From Bolinopsis microptera (lineage: Eukaryota; Ctenophora; Tentaculata; Lobata; Bolinopsidae), in contig NC_087073.1 of NCBI RefSeq assembly GCF_026151205.1, forward strand, positions 21,294,837 to 21,358,836: a stretch of 64,000 nucleotides of DNA, in the 5' to 3' direction. Under the pieces are notes generated by a model, which saw only the letters and a program-made list of their open reading frames with translations, was not told the DNA's origin and searched no databases. Positions within the stretch are counted from its first letter, which is position 1, and each line of letters starts with the position of its first letter. Shown here one piece after another: positions 24,185 to 37,642 of this stretch. The position numbers and the translations under genes are program-made.

Positions 24185-27100
24185 ATCACGGAAGACGATC
24201 TGTCAGCGGCGATATCAGAGTTTCTCGTCAACAATAGCTGGAACTCTACGGAGATTACGACTGTTAAGATTTGCAGAACCAAGAGTGGCGTCAGTAAAGG
24301 GTTAGTCGCGACATTTGCTCTCTCTCACTCTTCCGCCGACAATAATCTAATTTGTCAAAAAATGTCAATCACAAGATGTCAAGAATTTTTATTACTAGTT
24401 AAATTTTGAAGTTTCGTTATTAAAACTCTTGGCATATTAAATTATTAATATATATAGTTATAATATAGTTATATTTGGATTTTATCCAAGTCTCTACTCA
24501 TAAATGGTCACTGTTTAACAGTGTTACTGTTTATCATCCTGCTCACAAGATTACCTGTTTACCTGGTTACCTGGTTACCTGGTTACCTGTTACCTGTTAC
24601 CTGGTTACCTGGTTACCTGGTTACCTGGTTACCTGGTTACCTGGTTACCTGGTTACCTGGTTATCTGACGTGTAGCAGTGAGTTTAATATTCAAGATAAT
24701 ATCTTTGGAATAATGGATGCCATATTGATCAACAAAGTTTCCCGACCGTCCACTCTCTTTGGGTACTATAGGCAGGCGCTATAACAGTCAATGGAACACA
24801 ATTATGTTTGAGAAAACTATATAATGTTCTTTACTGGTTTCCACCTAGCAACAAGCCTATTCCTTAGGTCCTCCGACTTCTAGTCAATACCATCGCGATG
24901 CATCGATGTTAAGTACGCCGAAAAACCGGTCGAGAATACGCCGTTTGTCAAAATTCTAAGAAATAAAAATTTTCTGAGGAATTGAAAATTGAGAGTCCAC
25001 AGCTTTGACTATGAAAATAGAGGTCCTCATTTGGAGTATCCATCAAAAATAGTGTGCCGACAAATTCTATCGAGTTTATAAATTCGGTACTAGATTACCT
25101 CGGGCGTCCCTGTAACCAATATTTCCGGTATTAATATTCGGGTGTTAATGGACAATAGTCTGTCTTATTGAGTTTTAACATAGGCCAGCCAAACCTTTTA
25201 GCACCTTAGATTTATCGTTTCCTCGGTTCGAGGCAATTAAACCATACTTTGACTTTCGAGATGGTGGAGAGACTGTACTTTATTTCGCGTTTTATTGGAA
25301 AGGATGGCTAATGAGTTTATTAATAGAGAGGGAGTTGCTATATGGGGATGGGTAATGAGTTTATTAAAGAAAGGTCATACCCAAGAGAGATTTTATTTGA
25401 TTCCTCTGGCACAATCTCACGAACATTCAGCTATAATTAGGTTATTTCGGTATAATTTCAAAATAAATCAAGTATTCTGAGAGATTGATCTCTTAGTTGT
25501 AATAAATGAGTTTTTTCCTTACAAACTTCACCTTATGTCCGAAAACATTTTGCAATTTGAGATATTGCAGCGGATTTCAAAAATAATTGGATTATTTAAC
25601 CACTTTCAAATGGTTCTCCATCAAGAAAGGTTTAGTTGGCAAGTGCCCAAAAATACAATTTTGTTATCGGCGCTGATAATCGCTTATTGGGCGCCTAAAA
25701 GGTAATATTATGCAAACCTTCTAAAAATTGTATACAATATTCAGAAAATTAATAGAGACGTTAAGATACTGGTAATCTTGTTTTGCTCTTATGAGTGGGT
25801 CAATCATTTATTTTTAATTGTAGTTGACGAAATGAGAGTCTCCACTCAGTGTGTATTATATATTGGGCGCTTTTTCGCTGAGTGGAGACTCTCATTTCGT
25901 CAACTACAATTTAAAAAAAAGAGACGTTAAGACATGGAAATGACCAACAATTTAAAATTAAATGGTTTTTAGTTAAATTATCCCAACAATATTATTGAAA
26001 ATTTAGGAAGTTTACCTAATTTAAGGTAGTTGATAGCTTTAAAGTATATGATATATAAAAGTCTCAATAGAGTACATGATAAACTTGACAAAAAGTCTCA
26101 GAGAATACGAATGTTAAACGAAAATTACGTGAGATGATGGTCTTATCAATCATTACGTCAGCAGATGAACCATGATATACTAACCATGTCACAATAGTTT
26201 GAAACTCAGTAGTAATGAGCCTATTCATCACACAATCTCCCTTCAGGTACGGGTTTATTGAACTTGATGACGACGAGGCTTGTGCTGCACTTATTGATCA
26301 GGTATGGTTTAAACTCTCCAAACATTCCAGAACTATGGGATCACTAAGTGACTTTAGGTTAGAAAACGTCGGACAAAATCCTCTTACTAGTTAAGTAGTC
26401 AAAAGTAAAACGATAGTTTTTATAGTTTTCACTACTAAAGCTAGAGTTGTACACCGTTTATAACTCCTGGAGCTTGGACACAGCTCACAGAAAGAGCAAT
26501 TCTTCTACTTTTACTGAAGATTTTTTTAGATTCAGACAGCAATCATCATAACGTTAAGTTAACGAAATTTTTTAACGTCCACAAATATATATTACATCGT
26601 TCTGTAAAGGCACCTGTCTCTATTTTACATAATGAAATATTGAGATCAATATAAATATTTTATCAGAAGTCTCTGAAGATAGGAAGTAGAGATGTGACGC
26701 TCAGTGAGGCGGTCAGAAAACACCCTGAAGAAATGGTGCTCGTAAGTTAATTATCTCTTTCAATTAATGAGAACAATATGTAATGTATAAGATATATGTT
26801 ATGTTTTAGTAGTGACGACGATATCTATCACCTGTTGAATAAAAATGATAAAACTCTTCCGAAGAAAGGATACTTGTCTGAACAATTAATCAGGATAATA
26901 CAATTTTTGAAAGTAACCACTCACATATTCTTATATGTGTTACTTCATAGTTTATCATCATACTATAGCTAATAATTTCAAAAGTAGAAACGTGTGGAGA
27001 AAGAAACTTGTCCTAGTAATTAATTTAAAGGATCATAAAAGTTTTAAAATGGCCGCTACACACGTCCTTGTATCTGTTATATATCATGTTTTATCAACAA

Positions 27101-30100
27101 CTACTTATTTCAGAGGAAGGAACACGTTGAACTTGCTTCAAGAAACAAAAGAAGGACCAGTAAGTCCTCCGACGAGAATTCAGAGGTAAGTTATGATAAG
27201 ATATTTCACAACACAATGTATTGCTGCGTTGATAGTTGTCATGACGACCGTTAGATGCATGTAGAACTCGGATCGCTGTCATTTGTAACTGACAACACGG
27301 TCTTTAACCTGGCTGAAAGTTGGCAGTCGGGTTGCACAGATCAAATCATCGTCAACTAGACTGCCAACTACCCATTTAATCTTGTTACGACTGACGGGGG
27401 AATTTAAAGTTGATAAGATTATCATACAATCGTTAATTATGACATGATTTTAGTTATTAAGGACCATGTCAATTTAAAATTTGAATCGACGTCTGTCTTG
27501 AGACTTTGTGTCATACGATTCTTTTCTCCCGCAATTATAAGGTCAACAAAATAAACTGATTGATTGGGAACTGGGTTTTACTACCCCAGTTAATGTTTAC
27601 TAAAATAGATATTGAACAGCAATTTAATAAGATAAAAATCGTACCAGCGTGCTTTAAAATCTGTATGATTCATGAAATTAAAAGTAGCTATGACCATTAA
27701 GAGTTAAATATATTGTTTATATTCCCCATCATGGACTAGTGGCTCAACAAAACTGCGTCGGAAACTGAATCAGTTAAATAGAGGAAGTGAGTTGACTATG
27801 GAATTTAATTAAGGTTGATAAGATCTGCATTCGGCATGCAATTGCTAAATTCGGCATAATTTCATTAAATATGTCGATTTGATATTTAAATCAGTGTCTG
27901 GTTTATTAAAAAGAATGATCGCGTTTAAGACGATTTTTTTATCATGCAATTTTAAAGTTTGCAAAATAAGACAATTGGATGTGCAATGTGCATTTGGTTA
28001 CATACCAAATACGCCGCGTAGTTTATTTTCAACCATATATTACTGAGAAAAGCTTTAAAATCTTCGAATTACATTTTTAATAAAAAGTAAGACTTAGTTT
28101 CAAATGAAAGGTTTGATGTATAAGCGGTAAATTAGAGATAACCCCTAATATAACCCCTAATATAATAACTACGCCAGCGAAAATTTTCATCGTGAAAATT
28201 AACAATAGTTTATTGAATTAGTCAGGAAAATTGATAACATGTCTTCACTGACGTGTCCTCCTCAATCCTAATGATTTCATCTTCAATTTCCATAGTCAAT
28301 GGGTTTCCTACTGCGTAATACTGTATCTTGTTTTTTTGGGGCATCGATGAAAAAAACATACTTCCAGAAATCCAGATATCTTACTATATATAAATCGGAT
28401 GCTATACTACTATTATCCAGGACTATTATCCAGGACTATTATGGACGATAAAATAAAAAATTTGTCAAGGAATATGAATTTTAGGTCCCGAAACTTGGAC
28501 GAAGTGGTGTCAAAATCACAAAATAAATATATATTGTTGTCTCTTGACAACAAACCATTGAATTGCAACTGCATTCCGGTATCAATATCATGGCTTTACC
28601 TTTTGTGACTTAATAACTGACTCTTTCAATCAAAGTAAAAAAATAAGTATTTAATTAAACATTTAGATTTTAAAGAAAGTAAAATATTTTCAAAATATAA
28701 AATGTTCGTTGAAAATGTTTCACTCTAGCTCTGTATAGTACTGCGTTTGAGATTCATTAACCACCACATCGTACGAGTATAGTTCTACTTTTCATTTACT
28801 GCACCTATCTATGTTGAAATGAGTACTTTATTTATGTGCAACCTAAACTTTCTGTAGTATTTAAAGCGCAATTCACCGAGCCCATCGTATATTTTAATGT
28901 GTACCTCCACAAAATATGAGTATAACTACATATAAATACAATTTTTTTTGCTGCGAGGGTTTAATCAATGCAGCGTGTACCAAATAAAGGGGTTCAAAGT
29001 AGCGGAGCAACGGAGTAGTTTCAAGAACCTTTTATTATAATATACTAACTTCTTTCATTCAATCAGGGACAAAGTTGTTTAGTTGTGGTGTATTTGAACT
29101 GTTAAAAATGTATACCTAGCCAAAGTCACATTCTAAATCAGTCGAAAGCTGTGATGCTAATTGCTAATGGAGGTCTACCCGAAGTTATTTGCACCCAGAC
29201 GAACATCTAATAGTATAGTAGTAGTCGGAACAAGGTGGGTTATAGGGTTAAGGGGGGGGGGGGTTCACCTTGATTTCAGGGTGAACCCCCCCCCCCCCCC
29301 CCCCCTTAGGCTAATCTGAAGATTAACTCCTTGCGAAATAACATTTGACAAGTCACCAGATCAATCAAATTATTTGTGCAGTTTTAAAGCCAGGGTCCAC
29401 TGCCAGTTGTTAGAATTTTAGATCATTTGTGAAATTGTAGTGAGCTTGAGCGGGCTCACAAATGCTTGACTTTTAATTATTCTATGCTAGTATTTAGTCG
29501 AGGAGGGCAGCGGAAGAGGCATGATGAATCATGATCATAAATATCGTAGTATATATCCCTGATAGTATCATATGATTTGATTTGATTTGAAACTTTTACA
29601 AATAGTACATATACAATACAGCAAATAAAATTTAAAATAAACGACATCATGAGGTATTATGCTGTGTAAAAGTCGTAGACCATATTGTAGAAATACTAAA
29701 AGCAAGGGTAAGTGGTACAAGTTCTGGGGGTATACGTATTACAGGTAATATTTCTACCCCCAGACTCACTAACACCACCTCCATCTATAGAACAGACCAT
29801 CGTCAGAGGCTAAAATGTGGGAATTCTCTATCTAATCACAATAATCAAGATTTAGTAACGGTGACTATAGCATCTTTCGCTGGAGGTGGGTTTTACGACT
29901 GAGTGAGGGTGATTTCTAGATTAGAACTGGTCGATGAGAGCCCAATGTATTGGAAGGAACTCTTTCAAATACAACTAGCTCCTGAGCAATGTTTTGGTAG
30001 TAACTGCAATGTTTTGGTAGTAACTGCAACACTGAACACCTTGGTAGTAACCGCAACACTGAACACCTTGGTAGTAACCGCATTAAACTTAAAAGTGGAA

Positions 30101-33100
30101 CTTTAGGTGGAAGTTCCGAACATCTCTCCACCCACTGACTATGAAACGCCAATATATCAATAATAACTGAGAGATAGTGAGTATGATAACATTGCACCAC
30201 CTCTATAATAACTATTACACGAAGTAATCATCGTTAAAGATCGGTTTCACAACTGCAACTACTAAGCAGATTTAACTAAATCAACGGCAAACTGTGATGA
30301 ATTATTCGCAATTCAGTGGCAAAGCTTCGGACAAAGAAATCTTTGAACACAACTGCGTAAATTTAATCTTTCCTTCGCTTTTGTATTGAAGTAAATTTGC
30401 CATCAATTTAGTAAAACTACTGCAACAATGATAAACTCTTCGTTTAGAGGACCACCAAAGAGTGATGTCTAGCTCTTTATACCGATATAGAATGGTATAG
30501 TGGTTAAAATTGTTGAAATAGTTGAAATTGTTGAACTTTATTACAAGACGCGCCCTGTTGAAGTATTTAACTGTAAGAGTTGAGACACAGTTAATAAACT
30601 GCGGAGTGACTAAAATGCTATACAGCAAAAAAAAATCGTGTGACATAAAATTAGGCGGAGACGACATTATGCCCCAGAATTGGGAATGACCGGATATCCG
30701 GCTGAATCCGGTTCCGGTCGGATATCCAGATTTAATATCCGGTTTCAGTTCCGGTCCGGTTTAGAAGATTCTTGGCCGGATATCAACCGCAAAAATTTTT
30801 TTTTTGAAAAGTTGATAATGGATATTCAGGTAACATTCCGGGTCCTCACAGTCTGATCCCGAAACCTGAGAGCATGTCTCGAAATATGATGCAGGGCAAA
30901 TAGGCCACATGTCGGGTCCTTAGCTAGGGTCACCTGGTCCAATGACGTGAGGTGCACGAAATCGAAATTTTCAAATCTTTAAGGATACATCTTTTAATTT
31001 TCTGACATCTAGCAACCAGGTCGGACATTTTTTAAATTGGTCAGTAAAACTTAAATTCTCCTGTTTGCCACTCAGTTCCGGTCTGGCAAACAGGAAAATA
31101 AAATGATATCCTCATGGAGTTGGCCGATGCCTCTTTTAAGCTCGAGATCTACGACAACCTTTAGAAGGCAGGAGAAATAATGGCAGCACTCAATAGTAAA
31201 AAAATCATATATAATCATATATAATTGTACAACATCTTGTCAGATTTTTAGAGTAGAAAACGTGTGATGGGGAAAAAAACATTTTGAGATTTTTTTTTCT
31301 TTTATGAGGTAACATGGGGGCGGGAATCGGTCACGAGGGCGAATGACCCAAGGGTGGAAGTTTCCTAAAAGGTTGGAAACGAGGGCGAAAGACACAACAT
31401 CACTAAGAAATTTCATTAATTTTCAGAAAAAATTCTCGAGGGCTACTAGGTCCTGAAAAAATATTTTCGGCTCATAATGATCAGGGTAACATGAAGACTG
31501 GAGAAAAATGATCTCCAGGAAAAATTGCAAAATGTTTGAAATATATACAATTAAAAGTAAATTATGTGACGTTGCAGGTTTTGTAGTATTACTAGTCCAA
31601 AATTTAGGACGGTGTATATTTCCATGATAACTTCCGCCCTTGTGTCATGTGATCGACTTTCGGCCTTGTGTCATGTGTCCAACATTTTAGGAAACTTCGT
31701 GTTAGCAACTGAATTTTAAGCAACCATATTTAACCTGAATTTTAAGCAACCATATTTAACCTGAATTTTAAGCAACCATATTTAACCTGAATTTTAAGCA
31801 ACCATATTTAACCTGAATTTTAAGCAACCATATTTAACCTGAATTTTAAGCAACCATATTTAACCTGAATTTTAAGCAACCATATTTAACCTGAATTTTA
31901 AGCAACCATATTTAACCTGAATTTTAAGCAACCATATTTAACCTGAATTTTAAGCAACCATATTTAACCTGAATTTTAAGCAACCATATTTAACCTGAAT
32001 TTTAAGCAACCATATTTAACCTGAATTTTAAGCAACCATATTTAACCTGAATTTTAAGCAACCATATTTAACCTGAATTTTAAGCAACCATGTTTAACCT
32101 GAATTTTAAGCAACCATATTTAACCTGAATTTTAAGCAACCGTATTTAACCTGAATTTTAAGCAACCATATTTAACCTGAATTTTAAGCAACCATATTTA
32201 ACCTGAATTTTAAGCAACCATATTTAACCTGAATTTTAAGCAACCATATTTAACCTGAATTTTAAGCAACCATATTTAACCTGAATTTTAAGCAACCATA
32301 TTTAACCTGAATTTTAAGCAACCATATTTAACCTGAATTTTAAGCAACCATATTTAACCTGAATTTTAAGCAACCATATTTAACCTGAATTTTAAGCAAC
32401 CATATTTAACCTGAATTTTAAGCAACCATATTTAACCTGAATTTTAAGCAACCATATTTAACCTGAATTTTAAGCAACCATATTTAACCTGAATTTTAAG
32501 CAACCATATTTAACCTGAATTTTAAGCAACCATATTTAACCTGAATTTTAAGCAACCATATTTAACCTGAATTTTAAGCAACCATATTTAACCTGAATTT
32601 TAAGCAACCATATTTAACCTGAATTTTAAGCAACCATATTTAACCTGAATTTTAAGCAACCATATTTAACCTGAATTTTAATACAGAAACTTGCAAGTTG
32701 CAGCTTCTCAGGAAGAGCTAATTGGTGAAATGAATGGCTAACTAGTTTCTAACAGCCTGTTTTACAAGATTTTCTTTGTCTATAGAGTTACGAGGTCCTC
32801 AAAGTGATTTAAATTTGGCTGATCATTCATGGTAAACATTTAGTCGAGTTACATCCCCTGTTCGAAAAACTAAGTTCTGCCTAATGGAGTTTGTCCGTTA
32901 TCCAGTTCCCTATTCCAACCTCACAAGAGTAACTTGCTACAAGTATTGCTCGTGCATAAGGTTGAACACTTACTTAATGCTTATGGATCCACTTCGTTTA
33001 ACACAGACCAATACAAATACGACTTTATAAACCACAATTACAGTTGAGAAACAGTTGACCATGAACAAATGCATTAAAATAAATGATTCTGTCTAGAGAT

Positions 33101-35544
33101 TGCATTAGACCAAATGATTCTGGGATAGTTCACGCTAAACAGCTCAAAATACCTTTTAAAAGTGTTTTTATAAACATGTTCAATTTGATAAACTCATGAG
33201 AAACTTCTTTTTTTCTGAACAAATATGTTCACAATTTCAATAATAGCCATATTTCTGTAAAATCATGAAGCAATACTGTTTAACCAATAACCATATAAGT
33301 GAAATAAAACGCCAAACTAAAAGGTAATTAAATTGTAAATTAAACTTTGAAGAGCTGTCGAAATACTTAATTTTGACAGCTCTGTGTCAAAAGCGATTCT
33401 CAATCTTTAGTTTATTGCATTCGTGAACCGCTCGAACAGTAGCTTTGCCAAGAAACTGCTTGACAGTGCCAAAAATACAGGGTGGGCCAAAAGTCAGTAC
33501 CCATACGTTGGCCTTTATAGCTCAGTCACTGAGTGCCAAATTGAAATAATTCTTTCTGGTATGACTTAAAAAATATTCGAATTTTCAAATTTTGGTGACG
33601 GAATCCTCGAACAAGTAGGTACAGTATGCCATCTACAAAGCAACAACTCTCAAGTATAAAAGACGGCGAAGGTATATAAGACCCAACATATGGGTACTGA
33701 CTTTTGGCCCACCCTGTACATAAACGAAAAAAGGTATCGACAAATGTATATTATAATCTCCAGTTCTACAAAAGAAGTGAAAACTTGTTCAGAAGATTTA
33801 AACTACTCTGTAAATGCTAATTTGATAAACTCTCCGGTTAAGGAAAATTAAAATCTTATTCATAGTTTCTAAAATGCATAAAATTTCAGAGATGCCAGGT
33901 TTCAAGTTGTCAGTACGGAGAGGAGCACGGCTGCGTACCTAAAGGAGCCCCCCTGGTGATGAGTCCAGTACCTAACTACCCCACCACTGCTCCAACCTCC
34001 CCAATACTCCTCCCACAACAACACCTCTTCCAACCTTCCTCCCTCACCATGATCCAACAATCTGGCGGCATCATGCCAACCAACAGGCTCGTCACTTCCT
34101 CCGCAATGATGCAACCAAGTGGTATGATGTCCACCATGGTGACCCCAGCGGTCATGTCCCCCGTAGCCAGTTTACAGAACATGATCTCCCCGGAACAGGG
34201 CGGCTCCTCTCTTATCGGCAGCTCATCGCCCCTTTTATATCAAGGTTTGTAGCTCATCGCCCCTTTTATATCAAGGTTTGTAGCTCATCGCCCCTTTTAT
34301 ATCAAGGTTTGTAGCTCATCGCCCCTTTTATATCAAGGTTTGTAGCTCATCGCCCCTTTTATATCAAGGTTTGTAGCTTTATTAGAATTATTTAATGATT
34401 CATTTCTTAGTTAGGAAATTATGTTGTTGTATTTAATTGGTTTTCAGCTTTCATCAATTTGTCAGGCACGAATTTTTATGTAACTTTTTACTTTTGGTGG
34501 CAAATTGAAGTCCAAGAAATAAAACTGATAGAATTTTGTAACTGCTTAATTTTCAAGAATCATCTTGGTCATGTCTTATTTGTAGTCAAGCAGTATTATT
34601 GATGGTCATTATCTGCTGCAGTTGAGTAGTTATAAAGTCATTTAGTCCACAACAGAGCGATACAATAATTAAATGATGGCTTCATGTGCATGAGCAATAA
34701 AATCTTCATTTCAAACAAAGTGTGCATCAAAGCGATCTGTCTTAAACTGCGATGTATCAAACGGCGACATAACATAAGGATTCATAATCAAATCAGGCAG
34801 GGGGAACCCCTGAAATCAGGACTGGCAGTATTTAGTCGACCAGTAGAACCCAAAAGCTATCGACCCACACGCACGGTTAAAGATCGCGTGACTATATCTT
34901 GCTTCACTCACCCTGCATTGCAACATTTCGGCAATTTGGTAATCTAGCTAGGCACACATTTCCAACAATTCCTCTTAATTTCAATTCTTCCACCCTCTTC
35001 TCCTAATGAGGTGTTTCTATTTAAATAGAACACGCTCCATTTCTAAACGATAATAGTTTTATAGTTTTATAAGTAGATTGTACGAAATTAAACTGGTCCG
35101 CTGGCATCACTTGGATAATGAATACTCTAGTAAAGACTAAAGATTTTGCACATAATATTGCCCACCTCGTTTCAAGCACGCCGCCTGGAGAGTTAGCCGA
35201 CTATCTATCGTATATACTTCACCGCTGTTAAGAGTACAGTAAAACCCCGATTAACCGCGGAGTTTGGGGAAAGGAAACAGCCGCAGATAGTTGGGGTTTT
35301 ACTGTACTACCTAAAATTACAGAAAAACAACACATAAAGACTAAACTAAAATAATTGTTTTTCAGGGATGTCGCCGCCGATGATGCAGAACTGTCCTTTA
35401 CTTTACCCTTCCCCCAGAGCAGCTCCCCTCTACTCCCCGATCTACTACCAACCCTTCCCCCAGTACCAGTGTATCCCTAGCAACCTCCCTAGATACGCCT
35501 ACCAGGATCCTACTTACTGTTACAACTACGTCACCTCTATGTGA
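24185..35544 (+). CDS. RRM gene A: DAZ/Boule-like RNA-binding protein (5' exon missing)
   Basis: Six exons join in phase: 24185-24300, 26247-26301, 26667-26741, 27114-27185, 33890-34244 and 35366-35544 (TGA at 35542), giving 283 residues. The N-terminal part is most of one RRM: ITEDDL helix 1, strand 2 (VKICRTKSGVSK), the RNP1 motif KGYGFIEL and then KSLKIG-AVRKHP. The string SGVSKGYGF followed by a (K)LxIG-xAxRK ending is the signature of the DAZ/Boule family, which binds 3' UTRs of germline mRNAs and promotes their translation. The C-terminal half is a low-complexity tail rich in P, Q, M, S and Y, ending YNYVTSM. The RNP2 strand must come from an exon not found. A poly(A) signal lies at 35825. 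Family assignment is likely, orthology unproven. Confidence 0.75.
24552..24664. repeat. 8-bp tandem repeat ACCTGGTT
   Basis: About 14 copies of the octamer ACCTGGTT, slightly irregular at the left end, lie in the first visible intron of RRM gene A. Both ACCTGG and GGTTAC recur, so the array reads as an open frame by chance. Confidence 0.85.
25817..25910. ncRNA. Perfect 33-bp hairpin with 28-nt loop (pre-miRNA or foldback candidate)
   Basis: Positions 25817-25849 and 25878-25910 are perfect reverse complements (33 of 33), separated by 25850-25877. Stem and loop sizes fall in the range of a miRNA precursor, but perfect pairing without bulges is equally expected of a very young foldback element or a local inverted duplication. 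It lies in a plus-strand intron of RRM gene A. No target duplication is obvious. Confidence 0.5.
29250..29310. repeat. Inverted G/C homopolymer hairpin
   Basis: A G run followed by GGTTCACC and, 12 bases later, GGGTGAACC and a C run of about 20 form a short hairpin. A related GGGGGTTCACCCTGATTTTTT stretch occurs near 41338-41370, so it probably marks one transposon family. Confidence 0.55.
29985..30085. repeat. Minisatellite of TTGGTAGTAAC-type units in an intron
   Basis: Units of about 20 bp (GCAATGTTTTGGTAGTAACT, two copies) pass into units of about 29 bp ending CCTTGGTAGTAACCGC (two copies). Local slippage is the likely origin. It lies in the large fourth intron of RRM gene A. Confidence 0.75.
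30680..30800. repeat. GGCCGGATATC-type interspersed repeat
   Basis: Several copies of CCGGATATCC/GGATATCCGG and TTCCGGTCCGG are packed together, ending TTGGCCGGATATCAACC. A related segment (ATATCCGGCTATATAATAG to TTGGCCGGATATCATAAC) occurs inside the MITEs at 44824-45330 and 47881-48379. It is non-coding. Confidence 0.5.
31709..32681. repeat. 26-bp satellite, 37.4 copies
   Basis: A 26-bp unit containing GAATTTTAAGCAACCATA repeats head to tail without spacers over 973 bp. Nearly all copies are identical; two near 32090-32140 carry single substitutions (CATG, CGTA). Homogeneity implies recent expansion or ongoing conversion. It lies in the 6.7-kb intron between the fourth and fifth visible exons of RRM gene A. 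Confidence 0.97.
33478..33716. mobile_element. Mariner-type MITE with TA target site
   Basis: Inverted ends of about 34 bp begin CAGGGTGGGCCAAAAGTCAG and match with one or two mismatches. TA dinucleotides flank both sides (33476-33477 and 33717-33718). The 239-bp element has no coding capacity. CAGGGTG termini and TA duplication are characteristic of Tc1/mariner derivatives. The insertion is 170 bp upstream of the fifth visible exon of RRM gene A. Confidence 0.88.
34220..34374. repeat. 31-bp tandem array, 5 copies, spanning a splice donor of RRM gene A
   Basis: Five units of exactly 31 bp begin inside the coding exon (AGCTCATCGCCCC) and run into the intron. Each unit contains TCAAG|GTTTGT, the donor used at 34244, so five equivalent donors follow one another. 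Read from GT, each unit starts GT, carries a C/T-rich tract and ends AG. Since 31 is not a multiple of three, moving the donor by one unit would shift the frame, and in-frame TAG triplets follow. Confidence 0.95.
35237..35304. mobile_element. 68-bp pogo-like MITE with TA target site
   Basis: Ends reading CAGTAAAACCCCGATTAACC and, inverted, CAGTAAAACCCCAACTATC are flanked by TA on both sides (35235-35236, 35305-35306). It lies in the last intron of RRM gene A, 61 bp before the terminal exon. Confidence 0.7.
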
Positions 35545-35824
35545 TCTCTATCAGACTAACTCTGTGATTAATTATAATCATTATCATTAATAAACATTTA
35601 TCATATTGCTAATGTGATTCATTCGTAGTGAATTGAGTAAACTCGTAATTGATATCATTATGTGGAAGGCATTATGTACCTTAGACAGGACCCTAATGGA
35701 CTGCACATAACTTAATATTATATTATACTTATTTTATAGTTTGAGTTGTATTTATTGCTTTATTGTACTGTTCATTGATGACTGCTGTGTAAGACCCCGT
35801 AAACTGTACCAACTGTTCAAATAC

Positions 35825-35830
35825 AATAAA
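35825..35830 (+). terminator. Poly(A) signal AATAAA of RRM gene A
   Basis: AATAAA lies 281 bp past the TGA of RRM gene A. An earlier AATAAA is present at about 35589. Either could serve; the sequence alone does not decide. Confidence 0.4.
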
Positions 35831-37642
35831 CCATGTCTTCGAAACTAATATTTATATTAATTAATCGAACTCTATTGTAATCTATATGATACGAATATAT
35901 ATTTGTGAGTATTAAGTTTGCAGGATTCATAATTCGATCTAATTATGAGCAGTTTAAGCATATGATTGATTATTTAAAAGCTTCGGTATTTTGAAATTTT
36001 GGCCAAATATTCGAACATGTACCATTTCACAGTGTGATTACAGTGGCAATGTTGATATCCCGAATGTACAATTTTAACTTTGAAAAAAATTCATTTTTTC
36101 ATTGGGGCCTTTAAATTAGGTTTAAAGAAAATATGACGGGGTGGCCAAAAAATAAGGTACAAAGAAAGTGTATGCTTTATCCTCGGTTTAAAGTTTTTAA
36201 AGTCCTTATTTGGTTACTCTGTCTGCTCTTCTTTGAGTTTGTGTTAAAATTACTAGAATAAAGAAATCTAATAAACATGTGTGAAATTACAACTACCAGT
36301 TAGTTACTCGTTTCGATTTTTCGTAAAATGGGCGATTATTAATTGTATCATCATCATGTGTTAATTTAAATCACAATCACTATCAGCTTGATTTAAATAA
36401 AGATGCTTTTTTTCGTGACTGAAGGTGTCGTTAGCGGGAGTACTTATGAAGTTTTAAAATTTTCATGATTTCCCGGGAGTGACCATTTTGTTGAAAAGTT
36501 TAAATTTATCCATTTTAATTGCAATTTAAAACATTTAAGTGGAACTAGAATTACATCTTTTAATTGCAACAACGCCTAGGTTTGGAGGAATTTTTCATGA
36601 TCCATGCAATGTAGACTTAAGAACTTTCTGCTCTTGGATATTTAGCTCACTATAAATGATTTGGAGCGGGAAAATGTAGTTAAATAAGCAAAAGGTGGCA
36701 AGACATAATTAACTAATTAAGTTGATTGAATAATTTTAATCTTCGTATTTTTACAATTCAACTTATTTTTTCTGAGAGTGAGATAATTTCGACTGATGAG
36801 GCTGCATTATTTAAATATGATTTAAGCTATAAGTTTGATCTATAATTTTTCTACATGGTCTATGTATATTTTATTCTTATTATACCTACATATATTTCTA
36901 TCGTATTTGATTATATTTGATTGTTGTATTAAATTAACTGTTCTTGTTTTACTTTTATAAACAGTAGATTTTATCTCAATTTAATGTTCACATAATATTT
37001 TACATTTAAAAACATTCACCTTACAATTTCGAGATTGTTCGTAGCGGTGCAATCATTTCGCATCTGAACAAACAGTACTAGACACACAGTTGAAGGGAAT
37101 GGTATAACATATGAGGTTTTTGTGTCACGCTCATATGATTAACTTTTAACAATCCACTTAGTCAACTAACCAGCGGCTAGCTGTGAAAAATATTGTTAAT
37201 ATAATTTCAACCACACATACACCATAACACTGATATAGTCATATTATACATATTTTTGTGCCTCACTCATATGATTAACAAATCAACTCCTGTGGTAGCC
37301 TATCACATCAGAGCCTCGCCCCTCGGACTGCATGAAATGTGATTAAAATATCTCTGGGTACACATAATGTTTCATTTTCAAACAAACTAAGAGTTAAATA
37401 AATAAATCATATTTTAACGGATCTTGGACTCTGACCTTAGGTTGTGAAATTGTAGGGCGGCGACATATGAAACAGTACTCTTGAGTTTAACTCTAGTGTC
37501 TTGGACGTGATAAACGTTGCGTACCACTTTTCGTAGGAGGTTCTGCTTGAAAAAATTGACTCTTCCAGATCCAGTCTTAACCTTAAATTGCACAAAACTC
37601 ACTACACACTAGCTGAAATAGCTCTGTAGTCAGTGTAATACT
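35831..37642. other. No gene seen
   Basis: This is strongly AT-rich spacer after RRM gene A. No transposase motif, repeat array or plausible exon was found. Confidence 0.35.

Noticed and set aside
31709-32681. CRISPR array
   Set aside because: Units are head-to-tail without unique spacers, so it is a satellite. The same applies to the 25-, 27-, 31- and 91-bp arrays.
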